A stretch of 64,000 bases of DNA from Norana najaformis. Lineage: Eukaryota; Annelida; Clitellata; Crassiclitellata; Hormogastridae. The notes under the pieces were generated by a model that did not search any database, had not been told where the DNA came from, and saw only the letters and a list, made by a program, of their open reading frames with translations. The stretch is taken from positions 6,987,729 through 7,051,728 of the forward strand of contig OZ029923.1 of the NCBI GenBank assembly GCA_964023275.1, written 5' to 3'. Below are positions 1 to 10,865 of the stretch, piece by piece. A program made the position numbers and the translations under genes. The number at the start of each line of letters is the position of its first letter. The stretch's first letter is position 1.

Positions 1-9
1 CAGCTGAGG

Positions 10-58
10 ACTTGTGCATTATGATAAAAAGCGCTATAGAAGTTATTAAAAGTGGATT
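10..58 (+). repeat. T-repeat 3' end fragment
   Basis: The segment has the series TTGTGCATTATG, then GCGCTATAGAAGTTATT. It matches the 3' half of better preserved copies at 6490-6560, 16675-16770 and 31996-32098. It is cut by the window edge. It is a short interspersed repeat with no coding content. Confidence 0.6.
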
Positions 59-555
59 ACTTTTCGTGTGTAAATTGGGCAATTTCAGTTGTGCGCAACG
101 TTCTATTTGCATTCGTTTATTGCTTGCTTACTTATTTACTTATTTACTGAATCTCTTACTTACTAATGTTTTGCTTACACACTTTATTGCTTAGTCAGGA
201 ATTAGGTGTCTGGCACGTAGCGAAGCTGGTATAAAACAGTAGAGAAGGAAACATGAAGAGATGTCTTATGGCAGTGAATTGAGGAATTGTCTGATCCAGT
301 GCACGACAGGGAGGTTATTCCTTCCACCCAAATATCGCACCCTGGTGTCTGGGTCTAAACCACGTGAATTTGCTCCGTCACCTAGAATATATGGCCACAT
401 TAGGGTTCATTTACCACTGCAGACATTTCTTGTGCGCCATAACAGCATTGCCAGAATGTTCGTGGACGATGTAAAATGTCTCATACAAATAGTAAAGTAG
501 GCATTCCTGTCTGTGCATCGACCATAAAAGCCCATAGAGACTAAATGGCTACTGT
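59..555. other. Unassigned sequence
   Basis: There is a short (TTAC)-like stretch near 125-180. Otherwise I recognise neither gene nor repeat. The short open frames here have no recognisable motif. Confidence 0.5.
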
Positions 556-1150
556 ATGTTTGTATGCATGCATGCATGCATGTATGTATGTATGTATGTA
601 TGCATGTATGTATGTATGTATGTATGTATGTATGTATGTATGTATGTATGTATGTATGTATGTATGTATGTAGGTATGTATGTATGCATGTATGTATGTT
701 TGTATGCATGTATGTATGTATGTATGTATGCATGTATGTATGTATGTATGTATGTATGTATGTATGTATGTATGTATGTAGGTATGCATGTATGCATGTA
801 TGTATGTTTGTATGCATGTATGTATGTATGTATGTATGGATGTATGTATGTATGGATGTATGTATGTATGCATGTATGTATGTATGTATGTATGCATGCA
901 TGTATGTATGTATGCATGTATGTATGTATATATGCATGTATGCATGTATGTATGTATGTTTGTATGTATGTACACATGTATGCACACATGTATGCGTGCA
1001 TGTATGCATACATGCCTATATGTATGTATGTACACTTCGTTTGTATGTGTGCATGTGTGTATGTATCTATGTATATATATATGTATGTTTAGTATACATG
1101 TATGTTTGCAGTATGCATGTATGTAGGTAGGTATGCATGCTTGTATGTAT
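556..1150. repeat. (ATGT)n microsatellite
   Basis: About 600 bp of ATGT units are mixed with GCATGT, ATGG and AGGT variants and decay at the right end. All frames stay open because the ATGT array contains no stop codon, giving long Met-Tyr-Val-Cys pseudo-peptides (plus strand) and His-Thr-Tyr-Ile ones (minus strand). These should not be read as genes. Confidence 0.97.
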
Positions 1151-1154
1151 CAGA

Positions 1155-1225
1155 ACGCTTAATATAGCGCCTTTTTGTACCTCTCAAAAGCGCTGCACAC
1201 ATGACGATCAGAAACAGATGCGTTT
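1155..1225 (-). repeat. SINE/LINE 3'-tail fragment
   Basis: The segment reads TATAGCGCCTTTTTGTACC then AAAGCGCTGCACACATG, the reverse complement of the shared 3' module GGCGCTATA. It abuts the ATGT array directly, as tails do elsewhere in this window. Confidence 0.5.
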
Positions 1226-1261
1226 TAATGTAGTTTGAAAATGTAAAATGAAAATGAAACG

Positions 1262-1553
1262 GCAGTCCCCCATCGTAATCGTAATCGTAATCGTAATTCT
1301 GGTATTTCTACAGCACCCAACGAAAGCCGCGCCGCGGGGACCAGCTTATTCACAGGCGCTCAGTCAAAACAAAATCGATAGACAAAAGTGTTCGGTTCCA
1401 GGTCAAGATCCAAAAGTCAGGCAGAGAGACAGCGTGGCAGCTACGGAGGGTGGTGCTTGGGGTTGGAGAGTAGAGAGAGAGATAAGAGGAAGAAGGGGTG
1501 TCAGGGTACGATCTGTGAAAGTGGAATGTTTTGAGTTTTGAGTGAAAGGCCGA
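1262..1553 (-). repeat. LINE-alpha 3' end (ORF2 C-terminus, 3' UTR, ATTACG tail)
   Basis: Read on the minus strand, this copy starts with a decayed version of the FHSKLKT-type ORF2 C-terminus. It continues through a 3' UTR containing TATCGATTTTGTTTTGACTG and AATAAGCTGGT and ends in (ATTACG)4. The same order occurs at 42223-42640 (-) and 55505-55790 (+). The copy is 5'-truncated, as is usual for non-LTR elements. Confidence 0.75.
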
Positions 1554-2204
1554 AGGCCATGTGTCGTGATTGTGCCTTGCTACCAGACAGTTTGGCTATA
1601 TGCGTTCTAGCAGTAGCAATATCTGTTGTTGATCGACACTGCTGTTTTAACAGAAGTGGGCCTATAAGCATGCGTATGCGTTGGGCCACAGTATCTGTTT
1701 ATGATCGAACAGCAGCCCAGCTTATCTATACATTGGCCAACGCATACGAGGCGTAATATCCGTCCACGTATTAGTAAAGAGACCACAAGATGTATATTGT
1801 CTTCTATTTCTTCTATTCTAATTCGATTCGCTTATACGAGTCTAGATATAAAAAAAAAACTGCTTACGAAAAACTAGGCTTCCAGTTAAGTAACTTTGCC
1901 AGGTATATTGTCCTGTATGTTTATCATCGACCCAGTTCATAAGCTTTTCTTTTTATCAGTATATAAGCTTGTGCAGACTGGCCAGATCAAGTTTTTGAGG
2001 ATTTGACTTTGAAACGACTTTACTGTGAGAAGCAGACTGTTATGTCGACTGGTAAAGGGATTCTGAAGAAAGTCGTTTGTCATCGAACTGAGCTCAGGTT
2101 TCTTTACATTTTCTTATTTCTGATTTAATAACGAAAATCATTCTGCTTCAAGATGAAAATGTGCTTTTTACTGCCTGCTTTGTTTCGAACATTTTAATTT
2201 CACA
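1554..2204. other. Unassigned sequence
   Basis: There is a short A-run near 1850 and an AT-rich stretch. I see no open frame with recognisable content and no repeat shared with the rest of the window. Confidence 0.5.
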
Positions 2205-2530
2205 AGGAGACAGACAGACGGATGGACAGACGGACGGACGGACGGAGAGGCAGGCAGGCAGGCAGACAGGCAGGCAGGCAGGCAGGCAGACAGACAGACA
2301 ACGACAGACGGACGGAGGGACAGAGGGGCAGACAGATAAACATACACACAGACAGGCATACAGACAGACAGACAAGCATACACATATACATACAGACAGA
2401 CAGACGGACTGACGGACGGACGGATGGACGGACGGACGGACGCACAGACAAGTAGACAGACAGAGATACAAACAGACAGACAAGCATACATACATACAGA
2501 CAGACAGACAGGCTGACAGACAGGCAGGCT
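2205..2530. repeat. (GACA/GACG/GGCA)n microsatellite
   Basis: GACA, GACG and GGCA tetranucleotides alternate for about 320 bp. Both strands are open in several frames (Asp-Arg-Gln-Thr and Cys-Leu-Ser-Val peptides), which is a by-product of the repeat. Confidence 0.95.
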
Positions 2531-2984
2531 AGCAGCTGAAAGGGCTATCACAAAGAAGAGCCGAATGCTCATGTAGCTTAGAAACTGGATGCAAATATAA
2601 TTCGCGTGCGCTGAAGAGGAAGAGGCGACGAGGCCTCGAGGCGCCATTTATAAAAGACCGGGCTCTGCGTAGGGCAGCTGGTTTTTTACTATAACCAACG
2701 CCAGCACATTGTCAGTGCACCTACTGCTAAAACAGACTCAAATCAATAGGACATTATTAATTGTGCGGCTATTTTAAGCCTAAACATAGAGCTTTCATCA
2801 AGGGCGGAATGGAGACGGCTCAATCCGGTCTTGCACCTGTCTGCGTGGTGGGGAGAAGGACGCCGTTGAGTTGCGCTTAAAAAAACTGGTTTACGGTTGG
2901 GGCTGCCTAAACTTGTAAAGTGGGGAAGGTCGAGATAAAACTGCATAGATACAAGGTCATTGACATATCGGACAGGTATACTGC
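2531..2984. other. Unassigned sequence
   Basis: A slightly GC-richer stretch with no recognisable gene, tRNA-like box or tail module. Confidence 0.5.
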
Positions 2985-3298
2985 CTTGCCTCACTCCTCC
3001 CACAGCCTTGATCCACTTGCCCAATTGCGCCACTTGCCCCACTCCTCCCACTGCCTTTCCCACTTGGCCCCTGCCTTGCTCCACTTTCCCACTTTCCCAC
3101 TTTCCCACTTTTCCCGCTCCTCCCACTGCCTTGCTCTACTTGTCCCACTGTCTTGCTGCACTTGTCCCACTGTCTTGCTCCACTTGTCCCACTTTCCCAA
3201 TTGTCTCACATGCCCCACTCCTCCCACTGCCTTGCCCCACTTGACCACTTGTCCCACTCCTCCCACGGCCTCGCACCACTTTCCCACTTGCCCGCTCT
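2985..3298. repeat. Pyrimidine-rich minisatellite, about 20-bp unit
   Basis: Irregular copies of a unit like CCCACTCCTCCCACTGCCTTG and CCACTTGTCCCACTTTCCC run for about 310 bp. The plus strand is strongly C/T-rich. The open frames over it (Leu-Pro-His-Ser-Ser or Trp-Glu-Lys-Trp) come from the repeat. Confidence 0.85.
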
Positions 3299-4043
3299 GT
3301 AATCTTCTTGAAACGCTGGTGGTTTTCATAGATTAAAGACATATCGACCCCTCAACTTTTTGACCCAAGCGACTTGTGCGTTTGCAATTAGTAATTACAT
3401 TTTATGCATTATTAATAAATTATCCATAATCTGAAAAAGTCTAACTCATAAACAGAAAAAACATCCTCAGATCATTCAATCGTATCGCTTAGGACGTGTC
3501 ACACAGCGATGTTCGAGTATCTTTGAGAGGCTTCTTAAAGGCGCTACATAAGTGTCCACTTATGCGATCTTTGACATGTTCATAAGAGCGCTATACAAAA
3601 ACCTGTTTATACAAGTACAAATATAGATATTTTAACCTCTAAGTCAAGTCTGTGGGGTCGTGTCATACGATTTTGTGCACCACTGTTTGACCAAAACAGA
3701 AAACGGACTTCGTTTTTGAATGGCAAGTGTAGATTGAAGAAGTAAAAATGACCTAGGCCTGTATTTACACACATACGAAGAGCCTACAAGTGTAAACAGA
3801 TGAAAATAGATGGATGGGACAGCAGTTCTTGTACTGAACTAATGGGCCAAACAGCTAATAACAGCTGCTGTAGCAGTCCAAGGACTGAACAAATGTTATA
3901 TCAGGTTCTGTATTTTGGCCAGCACCCTCAATATGTCTTCGTCAGCAGGGACAACATATCTTCGTTCCCATCTGGGGTGGACAGTTTTAGGTTAGACGGA
4001 GCGAAGCCATTGTGGCAGATATACTGATAAATAGAAATAGCAG
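3299..4043. other. Mostly unassigned; tail-module copies at 3530-3605
   Basis: Two successive tail modules occur: CTTAAAGGCGCTACATAAGTGTCC and AAGAGCGCTATACAAAAAC. The rest is AT-rich and unrecognised. Confidence 0.5.
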
Positions 4044-4350
4044 ATATGTACGCATACATACATGCATACATACATACATACATACATACATACATACATA
4101 CATACATACATACATACATACATACATACACACACCCATCCATTCATCCGTCCATCCATCCAGCCATCCATCCATCCATCCATCCATACATACATACATA
4201 CATACATACACTATTTGTGAGTTACTTAAAAGGCGCTATGCAAGTTTACATACATACATGCATACATACATACACACACATACATACATACATACATACA
4301 CACATACACACATACATACATACACACATACATACATACACACATACATA
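4044..4350. repeat. (ACAT)n/(CATC)n microsatellite with an embedded tail module
   Basis: (CATA)n changes into (CATC)n at 4134-4190 and back. At 4211-4245 it is broken by TTGTGAGTTACTTAAAAGGCGCTATGC, a SINE/LINE tail module. The same arrangement occurs on the other side of the LINE at 5822-5862. Confidence 0.9.
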
Positions 4351-4353
4351 CAT

Positions 4354-5529
4354 TTCCGCCCAATATCTATAACTTCAATTCTCTCTCGATTACTTGAAAA
4401 ACTTATTGTTTGAAGATTCTTCTATCCTATTCTTACTGAACAATCACTCAATCATGAGTTCTTTGACCAATATGCATTCCGACCTACTGGTTCCACGTCT
4501 GCAGCTCTTATTTCTGTTACTCACCATCTGTCTGAACTGCTTGCTTCTAACCAATATGTTAATCTCATATCCCTTGACTTCTCAAAGGCCTTTGATACAA
4601 TAAGACATGCCTATCTCGCTGATAAACTTGCTGATCTTCATATTCCTGATCACATTTACAATTGGATAATTTCCTTCCTAACCAACCGACAGCACTGTAC
4701 CAAATTCAATGATAGTATCTCTACCTTAGTTGGTATAAATTCCAGTATTGTTCAGGGTTCGGACCTGGGACCAGTGAACTTCCTAGTTGCCATATCCAAG
4801 TATAAGCCTTTAGCACCCAACAATAGGTTATTTAAATACGCTGATGACAGTTACCTTCTTGTACCATCCTGCAATAGCTTGATGGTTCAGGCTGAACTGG
4901 ACCATGTTGCCCTTTGGGCGGATAAGTGTAACTTAAAACTTAATCATAAAAAGACAGGTGAAATGATAATTCACCGGCCAAGAATGAGAAATCAGCAGAT
5001 AATTTTACCTAATGTGATTCCCGGTTTAACCAGGGTACCAGAGATGACAATACTGGGTGTTACCCTATCGGGGATGTTAAATTTTGATTCTCATATTGAT
5101 CAGATTCATAGTCAGGCGCGTCAGTCTTTATATGCCACACGAATTCTTGTATCACATGGCCTAACTGGCCCTCGGCTCTACGACGTTGTCCGAGCCACAA
5201 CACTGGCGAGGATGCTGTACGCCTCTCTCGTGTGGTGGGGCTATGCTGGGGCACAGGCTAGAGCTCGGCTCCAGGCTTTGATGCGGAGACTTGTGCGTCT
5301 CCGCTATCTTCCTGGGAACTCCCCAACGTTCGACGAACTCTGTGGCACAGCTGATGCTCGTCTCTTTAAAGCAATCTTGAACAACCCAAATCATGTCTTA
5401 CATCAGCTACTCCCACCAATTAAAACTCTCAGTTATTCCCTACGGCCCCACACCCATGATCGTATTGTTCCTCCTGCTGACAATTTAACGCGTAAATGTT
5501 TTATTTTTAGGATGTTGTATGAATATTAA
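4354..5529 (+). pseudogene. Non-LTR retrotransposon reverse transcriptase, 5'-truncated pseudogene
   Basis: One frame runs from 4354 to the stop at 5527-5529, interrupted only by a TGA at 4411-4413. RT landmarks appear in order: FRPIS at the left end, YAFRPTGST, motif A DFSKAFD (catalytic Asp codon at 4576), QGSDLGP, and motif C YADD (4837-4848). The C-terminal thumb and tail region ends in CFIFRMLYEY. These are jockey/CR1-superfamily features. The endonuclease domain and ORF1 are absent. The left end abuts an (ACAT)n array and the right end carries a 3' UTR with a (TTAC)n tail. Apart from the single stop, the frame is well preserved, which suggests a fairly young copy. The exact clade is uncertain. 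Confidence 0.9.
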
Positions 5530-5593
5530 GTTTTCTCGTTTTCTTAAATACTTGTAAACGGATGTGCGATTAGCTATTGGTTAATAACGAATA

Positions 5594-5624
<31 letters not shown>
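5530..5624 (+). repeat. LINE 3' UTR and (TTAC)n tail
   Basis: A short 3' UTR follows the RT stop codon and ends in TTAATAACGAATATAC and six or seven TTAC units. The tail then runs into a long CATA/CATC array, so it marks the 3' end of the insertion. Confidence 0.75.
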
Positions 5625-5625
<1 letters not shown>

Positions 5626-6000
5626 CACATACAGACATACATATCAACCATCCGTCCATCCATCCGTCCACCCATCCGTTCATCCACACATACATAGACA
5701 CATACATACACACATACACACATACATACATACAGACATACATATCAACCATCCGTCCATCCACCCGTCCATCCATCCATCCATCCATCCATCCATCCAT
5801 CCATCCATCCATCCATCCATACACTATTTGTAAGTTACTTAAAAGGCACTATATCAGTGATACATGCATATATACATACACACATAGACACATACATACA
5901 CACATACACACATACGTACATACATACATGTATACATACATATCAACCATCAGTCCATCCATCCGTCCACCCATCTATTCATCCACGCAAACACATACAC
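5625..6000. repeat. (ACAT)n/(CATC)n microsatellite with an embedded tail module
   Basis: CATA and CATC/CGTC blocks are broken at 5822-5862 by TTGTAAGTTACTTAAAAGGCACTATATC, nearly the same module that interrupts the array left of the LINE. The repeated order suggests that one array and module was duplicated or split by the LINE. Confidence 0.9.
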
Positions 6001-6289
6001 ATACCGAGGGGGCGCACCTCCGTCACGCCACGCATGACCCACCACGTGGTCCATCTGCAATCCTTAAGACTTATATAAATACTGGAACAGTTCTTCTGAT
6101 CGATTGCATCGCTCTGGCTGCCTTGATGTCATGAAGGGTTTTTGGCGGCCGTGCCGCTTCCGTAGCTGGACGAGCATCTGGAACTCTCTTCCGGACCAGT
6201 GTTTGTTCTTCGGTGTCTGCGTTTATCTGTTTATTAGTTTATTGCGTTTATTGCATTTTTTAACACGTTCGAGCTCAGTATCTGAATTC
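6001..6289. other. Unassigned sequence
   Basis: No recognisable gene or repeat. It lies between a microsatellite and a SINE B fragment. Confidence 0.4.
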
Positions 6290-6405
6290 GAAGCGCAAAC
6301 AACTTGTCTAGAGTCCTTTCACGGAGTTCGTGCAGCAGATACGAACCCACAATCGTTAGGCTACAGATACAGCGCGCTACCGAGTAGACTATGGTGCCGC
6401 GAAAG
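6290..6405 (-). mobile_element. SINE B, tRNA-like head fragment
   Basis: Read on the minus strand, the fragment has a B-box-like GGGTTCGTATC region and the SINE B post-head sequence ending in AAGTTGTTTGCGC. It matches the start of the fuller copy at 9932-10213. The rest of the body is missing. Confidence 0.65.
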
Positions 6406-6489
6406 GTTGACCTTATTTTTTAAAAACTGAGCCAGAAACTGGCGCTATATATTGTCCCAAATATGCCAATATGACAGGATATTGACGTG

Positions 6490-6640
6490 ATTAAGGCTTG
6501 GATTTGGAGAGCCATCGGTTGATGCCTTGTGCATTAGACACCGCGCGATAGAAGTTGTTAATTAATGATAACAATAACAAAAGCAACACCAACAAAAACA
6601 ACAACAACAATAGTAACAATACCAATAATGTACACACATG
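6490..6640 (+). repeat. T-repeat copy with (AAC)n tail
   Basis: TGATGCCTTGTGCATTAGACACCG is followed by GCGATAGAAGTTG and an irregular AAC/AACAAT stretch. It is a non-coding dispersed repeat whose tail has expanded into trinucleotide repeats. Confidence 0.65.
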
Positions 6641-6995
6641 AAATAGCGCCCCATAAATCCATGGAGGTCAAATATAGGACGATCGATATCAGCATGTCAT
6701 CCAGAATATGAGATCGTCTCCCCACATACCTTGAAATTCATTCATCACATCTGCACAGGAAGCCAAGGAGTGGGCGCTATATAGATGTTCGTGACGTCTT
6801 CATAGTCGTATTGTGTGTGATTCTATACCTGTAGGCAGGCAATCCGTGTCTTGTTGTCTTCTGATGTATTGTGACGAAAACCAGCAGACGCCCAAAGACT
6901 TTGTGATCGGCACAAGAATAGATCTAGTTTACTCAAGGTCAAAATGCACCATCGTCCAAGGCTCAATGGCTGGTTCTCAAAGGCTCCCAGCAACC
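6641..6995. other. Unassigned sequence
   Basis: Includes GGGCGCTATATAGATG at 6772-6787, a lone tail module. I recognise nothing else. Confidence 0.4.
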
Positions 6996-7312
6996 GACAT
7001 ACATACATACATACATACATACATACATACATGCATACATGCATACATAAATACATGCATACATGCATATATACATACATACATACATACATACATACAT
7101 GCATACATACGTACATGCATACATGTATGCATACATACATACATGCATGCATACATACATACATGCATACATGCATGCATAAATACATGCATACATGCAT
7201 ATATACATACATGCATACATACATACATACATACATGCACACATACATACATACATAAATACATGCATGCATATATTTATAAATATATTTACATAGACAC
7301 ATACATACATGA
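6996..7312. repeat. (ACAT)n microsatellite with GCAT variants
   Basis: About 315 bp of CATA/GCATA units. The His-Thr-Tyr-Ile and Met-Tyr-Val-Cys frames over it are repeat artefacts. Confidence 0.96.
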
Positions 7313-7369
7313 ATGATGATCATTCATGGTTATGATGTTGACTATCGTGGTTGCATCATCACCGTCGTG

Positions 7370-7480
7370 GCCATTATCACCATCATAATCATGATCTCAT
7401 CGTCGTCGTCGTCGTCTTCGCCAAGATCATCAGCAGAACCATTTCTGTATATATATTTGTATATATATATATATATGTAT
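7370..7480. repeat. (ATC/CGT)n followed by (TA)n
   Basis: CATCATAATCATG and TCGTCGTCGTCGTC blocks are followed by TATATATTTG-type AT repeats at 7448-7478. Simple sequence only. Confidence 0.85.
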
Positions 7481-7499
7481 GTCTCCACATTCTTAATAC

Positions 7500-7645
7500 G
7501 GGGGATCAAATGGCCGCGCTGAGCAATTTTACATAAATGACTTACTCGATCGATGTCCTGCCATAGTTCCCGTCACGGGAGAGACTCGAACCCGCACTCT
7601 CCGTGTTACAAGTCGAGCACTCAACCAGTCGGCTATTGCTCCGTC
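7500..7645 (-). mobile_element. SINE A-like, tRNA-derived head (diverged)
   Basis: On the minus strand there is an A-box-like TAGCCGACTGGTTGAGTGC, an anticodon-loop-like CTTGTAAC and a B-box GGGTTCGAGTCTC within about 70 bp. The body is more diverged than in the other SINE A copies. The acceptor stem does not pair, so this is not a functional tRNA gene. Confidence 0.7.
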
Positions 7646-7679
7646 GTACACAGCATGATCGAGACCATATAAATCATCT

Positions 7680-8065
7680 TCTCATCGTCATCGTCGTCGT
7701 CGTCATAATCATCATCATCATCATGCCCCCCCACAACCACCAATACTACCACCACCACCACCAACACAACCACCATTACTACCACCATCATCACCACCAC
7801 CAATACTACCACTATCACCACCACCACAACCACCAATACTACCACCACCACCACCACAATCACCAATACTACGACCATCATCACCACCACTAATACTACT
7901 ACTATCACCACCACCACCAATACTACCATCACCATAACCACCAATACTACCACCATCATCACCACCCAAATACCACCACCAGCATCACCACCAATACTAC
8001 CGTCACCACCACAACCACCAATGCTACCACCACCACCATCACCACCACCATCATCATCAACAACA
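7680..8065. repeat. (ACC/ATC)n trinucleotide repeat
   Basis: A 385-bp mosaic of CAT, CAC, AATACTACC and ATCACC blocks. Higher-order units of the type ACCACCAATACT recur. The Gly/Val-rich minus-strand frames are artefacts. Confidence 0.93.
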
Positions 8066-8164
8066 TTATTTTTATTACACGGTCGCCAAAGAAACTCTTG
8101 TGCATTTACAGTAACATAGAGACGTATCACTAATCGCTTGCGATGAGTCACGTAATGTAATCGT

Positions 8165-8290
8165 TATCGTCATTGTAAGTATAAATTTATATAGCGCATC
8201 TTCAAGAAAACTCCCCAGAGGCACTCAAACCTCACAACTCAAGACCCTGATCGAAATGTGTGGTCTTCAGCGTAATGTAATGTATTGCGG
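8165..8290 (-). repeat. LINE-beta 3' end fragment
   Basis: Read on the minus strand it has GAGTGCCTCTGGGGAG, TTTTCTTGAAGATGCGC and TATATAAATTTATA. It matches the LINE-beta 3' UTR order seen at 19937-20165 and 47770-48045. A separate tail module in the same orientation follows at 8335-8375. Confidence 0.6.
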
Positions 8291-8647
8291 TGCAAAGCAA
8301 TGCAGCGTAATGTCAAGTCGTTTCATATCATATAATCAGACATTTATATAGCGCCTTTAGGATCTGCCAAGTGTGTTGCATGCGCTGCTGTCTTAGTGAT
8401 GCGGCTTACTTAGGATGGTTTGAAGGAAGTAGTCGGTGCTCGATGGAGCGTAACGACACTTCTCACGCTAGGTGGCGTGGCGTTACGCAATAACATTTTT
8501 CCGACAATTAATTTCCAGACGTCTGTTGAATCAAATTCCGAATCATCCATTGACAGACGCATTTGTCGGTATGCCCCAACACGCACTCACACCAACATTA
8601 TATTCAAATTTGCTTACACTTGCCTCTGACAACAAGCAGTATATTTT

Positions 8648-8844
8648 TTATTAATAATATTTCTACATTTATTAGGCGCCACTTTATAATGATTCAGCAT
8701 CAATCGATGGCGCCGAGCAGTTGAATTGTGAGTGAAGGACTTGCTCATGGTCCCTACACAGTAACCGTCCCAGGGGAGGAGGCTCGAACCCGTACTCTCC
8801 GCGTTACAAGCCGAGCGCTCTGTCCAATATGCTACCGTGCCCCA
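8648..8844 (-). mobile_element. SINE A, near full length
   Basis: On the minus strand: head GGGGCACGGTAGCATA, CTCGGCTTGTAACGCGG, B-box GGGTTCGAGCCTCC, and the body CACTCACAATT, CGGCGCCATCGATTGATGC. The 3' module AAGTGGCGCCTAATAAATG is followed by an AAT-rich tail. It is about 195 bp long. The head resembles a tRNA with anticodon loop CTTGTAA. Its 5' end abuts a SINE B body in the opposite orientation. Confidence 0.8.
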
Positions 8845-8849
8845 CAAAT

Positions 8850-8998
8850 ATTTTGGTACCGCAATAAGCAGGGGATTAAATAGCAAGTCCAGCGATACAC
8901 TAGACCTGCATCCAGGGTCTTGGAATTCGTTCACTGCCTGCTCAAGGGCCTAACCAACAGAGATGAGCGCCTTCTCCCCATGGGGAACAGGAGCTTTA
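8850..8998 (+). mobile_element. SINE B body fragment
   Basis: The segment TTTGGTACCGCAATAAGCAGG, TCCAGGGTCTTGGAATTCG, GGGCCTAACC, GATGAGCGCCTTCTC matches the 3' two thirds of SINE B at 9932-10213. The head is missing where SINE A begins, so the two are joined head to body. Confidence 0.75.
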
Positions 8999-9249
8999 CT
9001 AATACTACACATGGATATGACATTTGCAAACAAACATATGTCAGATATAATAACATCGCATAGACCTAACATTCCATACAAAATGATACATTTAATATGT
9101 ATAAATATGTTTCACACACACCCATTTTCAAAGTGTTTCATGTCGCTTACAGGTGACAATATTAAGCTAAAACTTGTTTTCTTGAGATGCATTCTATATT
9201 CAGGAAGCATTTCTGTGTGTGACGTTTTACAATATACTTTGGGAAACAC

Positions 9250-9500
9250 TAAATAAAATGAACGAAAAAATTATACAAACATATATCATATATAGACCTA
9301 CATATATGTATACATATATTATACTTACATACATATTTATATGCATATGCATTTACACATATACACATATATTCCACATAAGCATATATGCTCAGGTACA
9401 TATATACACATACGTATGCACACACGTACATATGCGTGTGTGCACATATATAATTATATATTATGTATACACACAGACATATATATGGCAAATTAATATG
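9250..9500. repeat. AT-rich TATACATA-type simple sequence
   Basis: Degenerate TATAC/ATAC repeats run for about 250 bp, with several TATGCATA palindromes. Confidence 0.8.
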
Positions 9501-9912
9501 TATGACTTAAAGTTGAGTGATTGGAATATCTTGATGTATGGCATTGACTAAACTATAAAACGCGCATATGCTTGTGTGTTTAGAGCTGTATCACCTTTCC
9601 GAATGTAATAAATATATTTCGATGGCAGATAGCTATCCATTCATTAGACTGATATACATTGTAGGCTGCCTGATTCATTTAAGAATGATGCGTGGGGGTT
9701 TCCAAGAACAAATAGCAAGCGCGTGGCAAGTTCACCATTCATAAATTCATACAGACATACATGATGTTGTATTAATGTGTCACGATACATTTATTTATAA
9801 TCACGGAAAGCATAATTGGCCTCATAAATGTCTGTGTCAGCTGCTGAACTTCTGAAACACATTCCTAAAATCATGTGCAGTCTGGTCATACATTTGAGAT
9901 TTAGGTTGGACT
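9501..9912. other. Unassigned AT-rich sequence
   Basis: No recognisable gene or repeat module. Confidence 0.4.
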
Positions 9913-9931
9913 TCTCCGATGTATCGTGCGA

Positions 9932-10213
9932 CACGGTGGTCTATCGGTAACGTGTTTGGTCAGTGATCATGCCTGTGTGCGGGTTCGACTCAGTGTAACG
10001 ACCCTGGGCAAGTTTTTTGCCCAAGCGTGCCTCTGTCACCAAGCAGTATAATTTGGTACCGGCGTAAGCTGGGATGTAAACGGCAAGCCCTGCGATGCAC
10101 TGGCCCCGTGTCCAGGACCTTGTGATTCGTCCATCGCCGGCTCATGGGCCTAAGAAAAGGAAATGAGCGTCTTCTCTACCTTCCTCGTCGGACATGGAAG
10201 CTTTATTACTAAC
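9932..10213 (+). mobile_element. SINE B, reference full-length copy
   Basis: The tRNA-like head (A-box region TGGTCTATCGGTAACG, B-box GCGGGTTCGACTC) occupies the first 65 bp. The body has ACCCTGGGCAAGTT, TTTGGTACCGGCGTAAGC, GTGTCCAGGACCTTG and AATGAGCGTCTTCTC. Imperfect flanking duplications start with TCTCCGA at 9913-9931 and 10214-10230, consistent with an old target-site duplication. There is no coding capacity. A Pol III internal promoter is inferred from the boxes. Confidence 0.85.
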
Positions 10214-10447
10214 TCTCCGAAGTATTGCGATGCTTAAGAATAAGAGGAAGAACAGTCCCTTGTAAGCTAACCACAAGAAGCAATTATGATACAGTTTGAA
10301 GTGTTAGCGACTTCATTTTCTTGGCCTCTGCCAGTATGTATGTATGTATGTCTGTATATATGCATGTTAAGTGCTCTTCCTTGAGACCTAAGCTGAGTTC
10401 ATAGCTATGGTAACAAGTGAAGCAAAACTACGATACATCTTTCTGCC

Positions 10448-10516
10448 CTGAGGTGATTTGAACCTCGATTACTCGGTTAACAGTCCAACGCGCTAACCAC
10501 TAGATTCTTGCGCACC
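10448..10516 (-). pseudogene. tRNA-Asn-like sequence (SINE head or tRNA pseudogene)
   Basis: On the minus strand it reads GCGCAAGAATCTAGTGGTTAGC, then GCGTTGGACTGTTAACCGAG with anticodon GTT, and a B-box AGGTTCAAATC. This resembles tRNA-Asn in the A box, anticodon arm and B box. I cannot form a full seven-pair acceptor stem, so a pseudogene or SINE head is more likely than a working tRNA. Confidence 0.6.
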
Positions 10517-10654
10517 CCTACAACACATAACTGACTTTCACCCCTAACAATACATAACTGACTTTCACCCCAACAATACTTTCAACAGAGCATGTATCAC
10601 TCCGTTAAATATCTAACAAACCAACGTTGCTGACTAAAATTTTAATAGGATAAT

Positions 10655-10852
10655 CCGTTCTCCGTGTAACGACCCTGGGCAAGTTGTTTGCGCACACTTG
10701 GCTCTGTCGCCGAGCAGGATAATTTGATACCGGCGTAAGTTGGAAGGTAAGCGCCAATCCCTGTGATCCACTGTATGGCTCCTGTGGGAATCGTCCATTG
10801 CTGGCTCAAGGATTACGTTCCACTATGGGACATCGGAACTTTACTTTTGTTT
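10655..10852 (+). mobile_element. SINE B body, truncated at the head
   Basis: GTGTAACGACCCTGGGCAAG, GATACCGGCGTAAGTTGG and TCCATTGCTGGCTCAAGG match SINE B. The tRNA-like head is absent. Its 3' end faces the 3' end of the minus-strand copy at 10866-11165. Confidence 0.8.
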
Positions 10853-10865
10853 ACCAGCCGACCCA

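Noticed and set aside
407..1130. Several 100-200 codon frames (Tyr-Ile-His-Thr, Met-Tyr-Val-Cys)
   Set aside because: Translation of ATGT/ACAT microsatellite in overlapping frames on both strands. The same applies to the frames over the arrays at 4-6 kb, 7 kb, 12 kb, 14-15 kb, 26 kb, 34-36 kb, 44-45 kb, 48-49 kb and 52 kb.
1278..1300. Telomere-like repeat (CGTAAT)n/(ATTACG)n
   Set aside because: The hexamer is not the animal telomere TTAGGG. It always follows the same LINE-alpha 3' UTR, so it is a retrotransposon tail.
7633..8151. Gly/Val-rich 172-codon frame
   Set aside because: Trinucleotide repeat (ACC/ATC) read on the minus strand.
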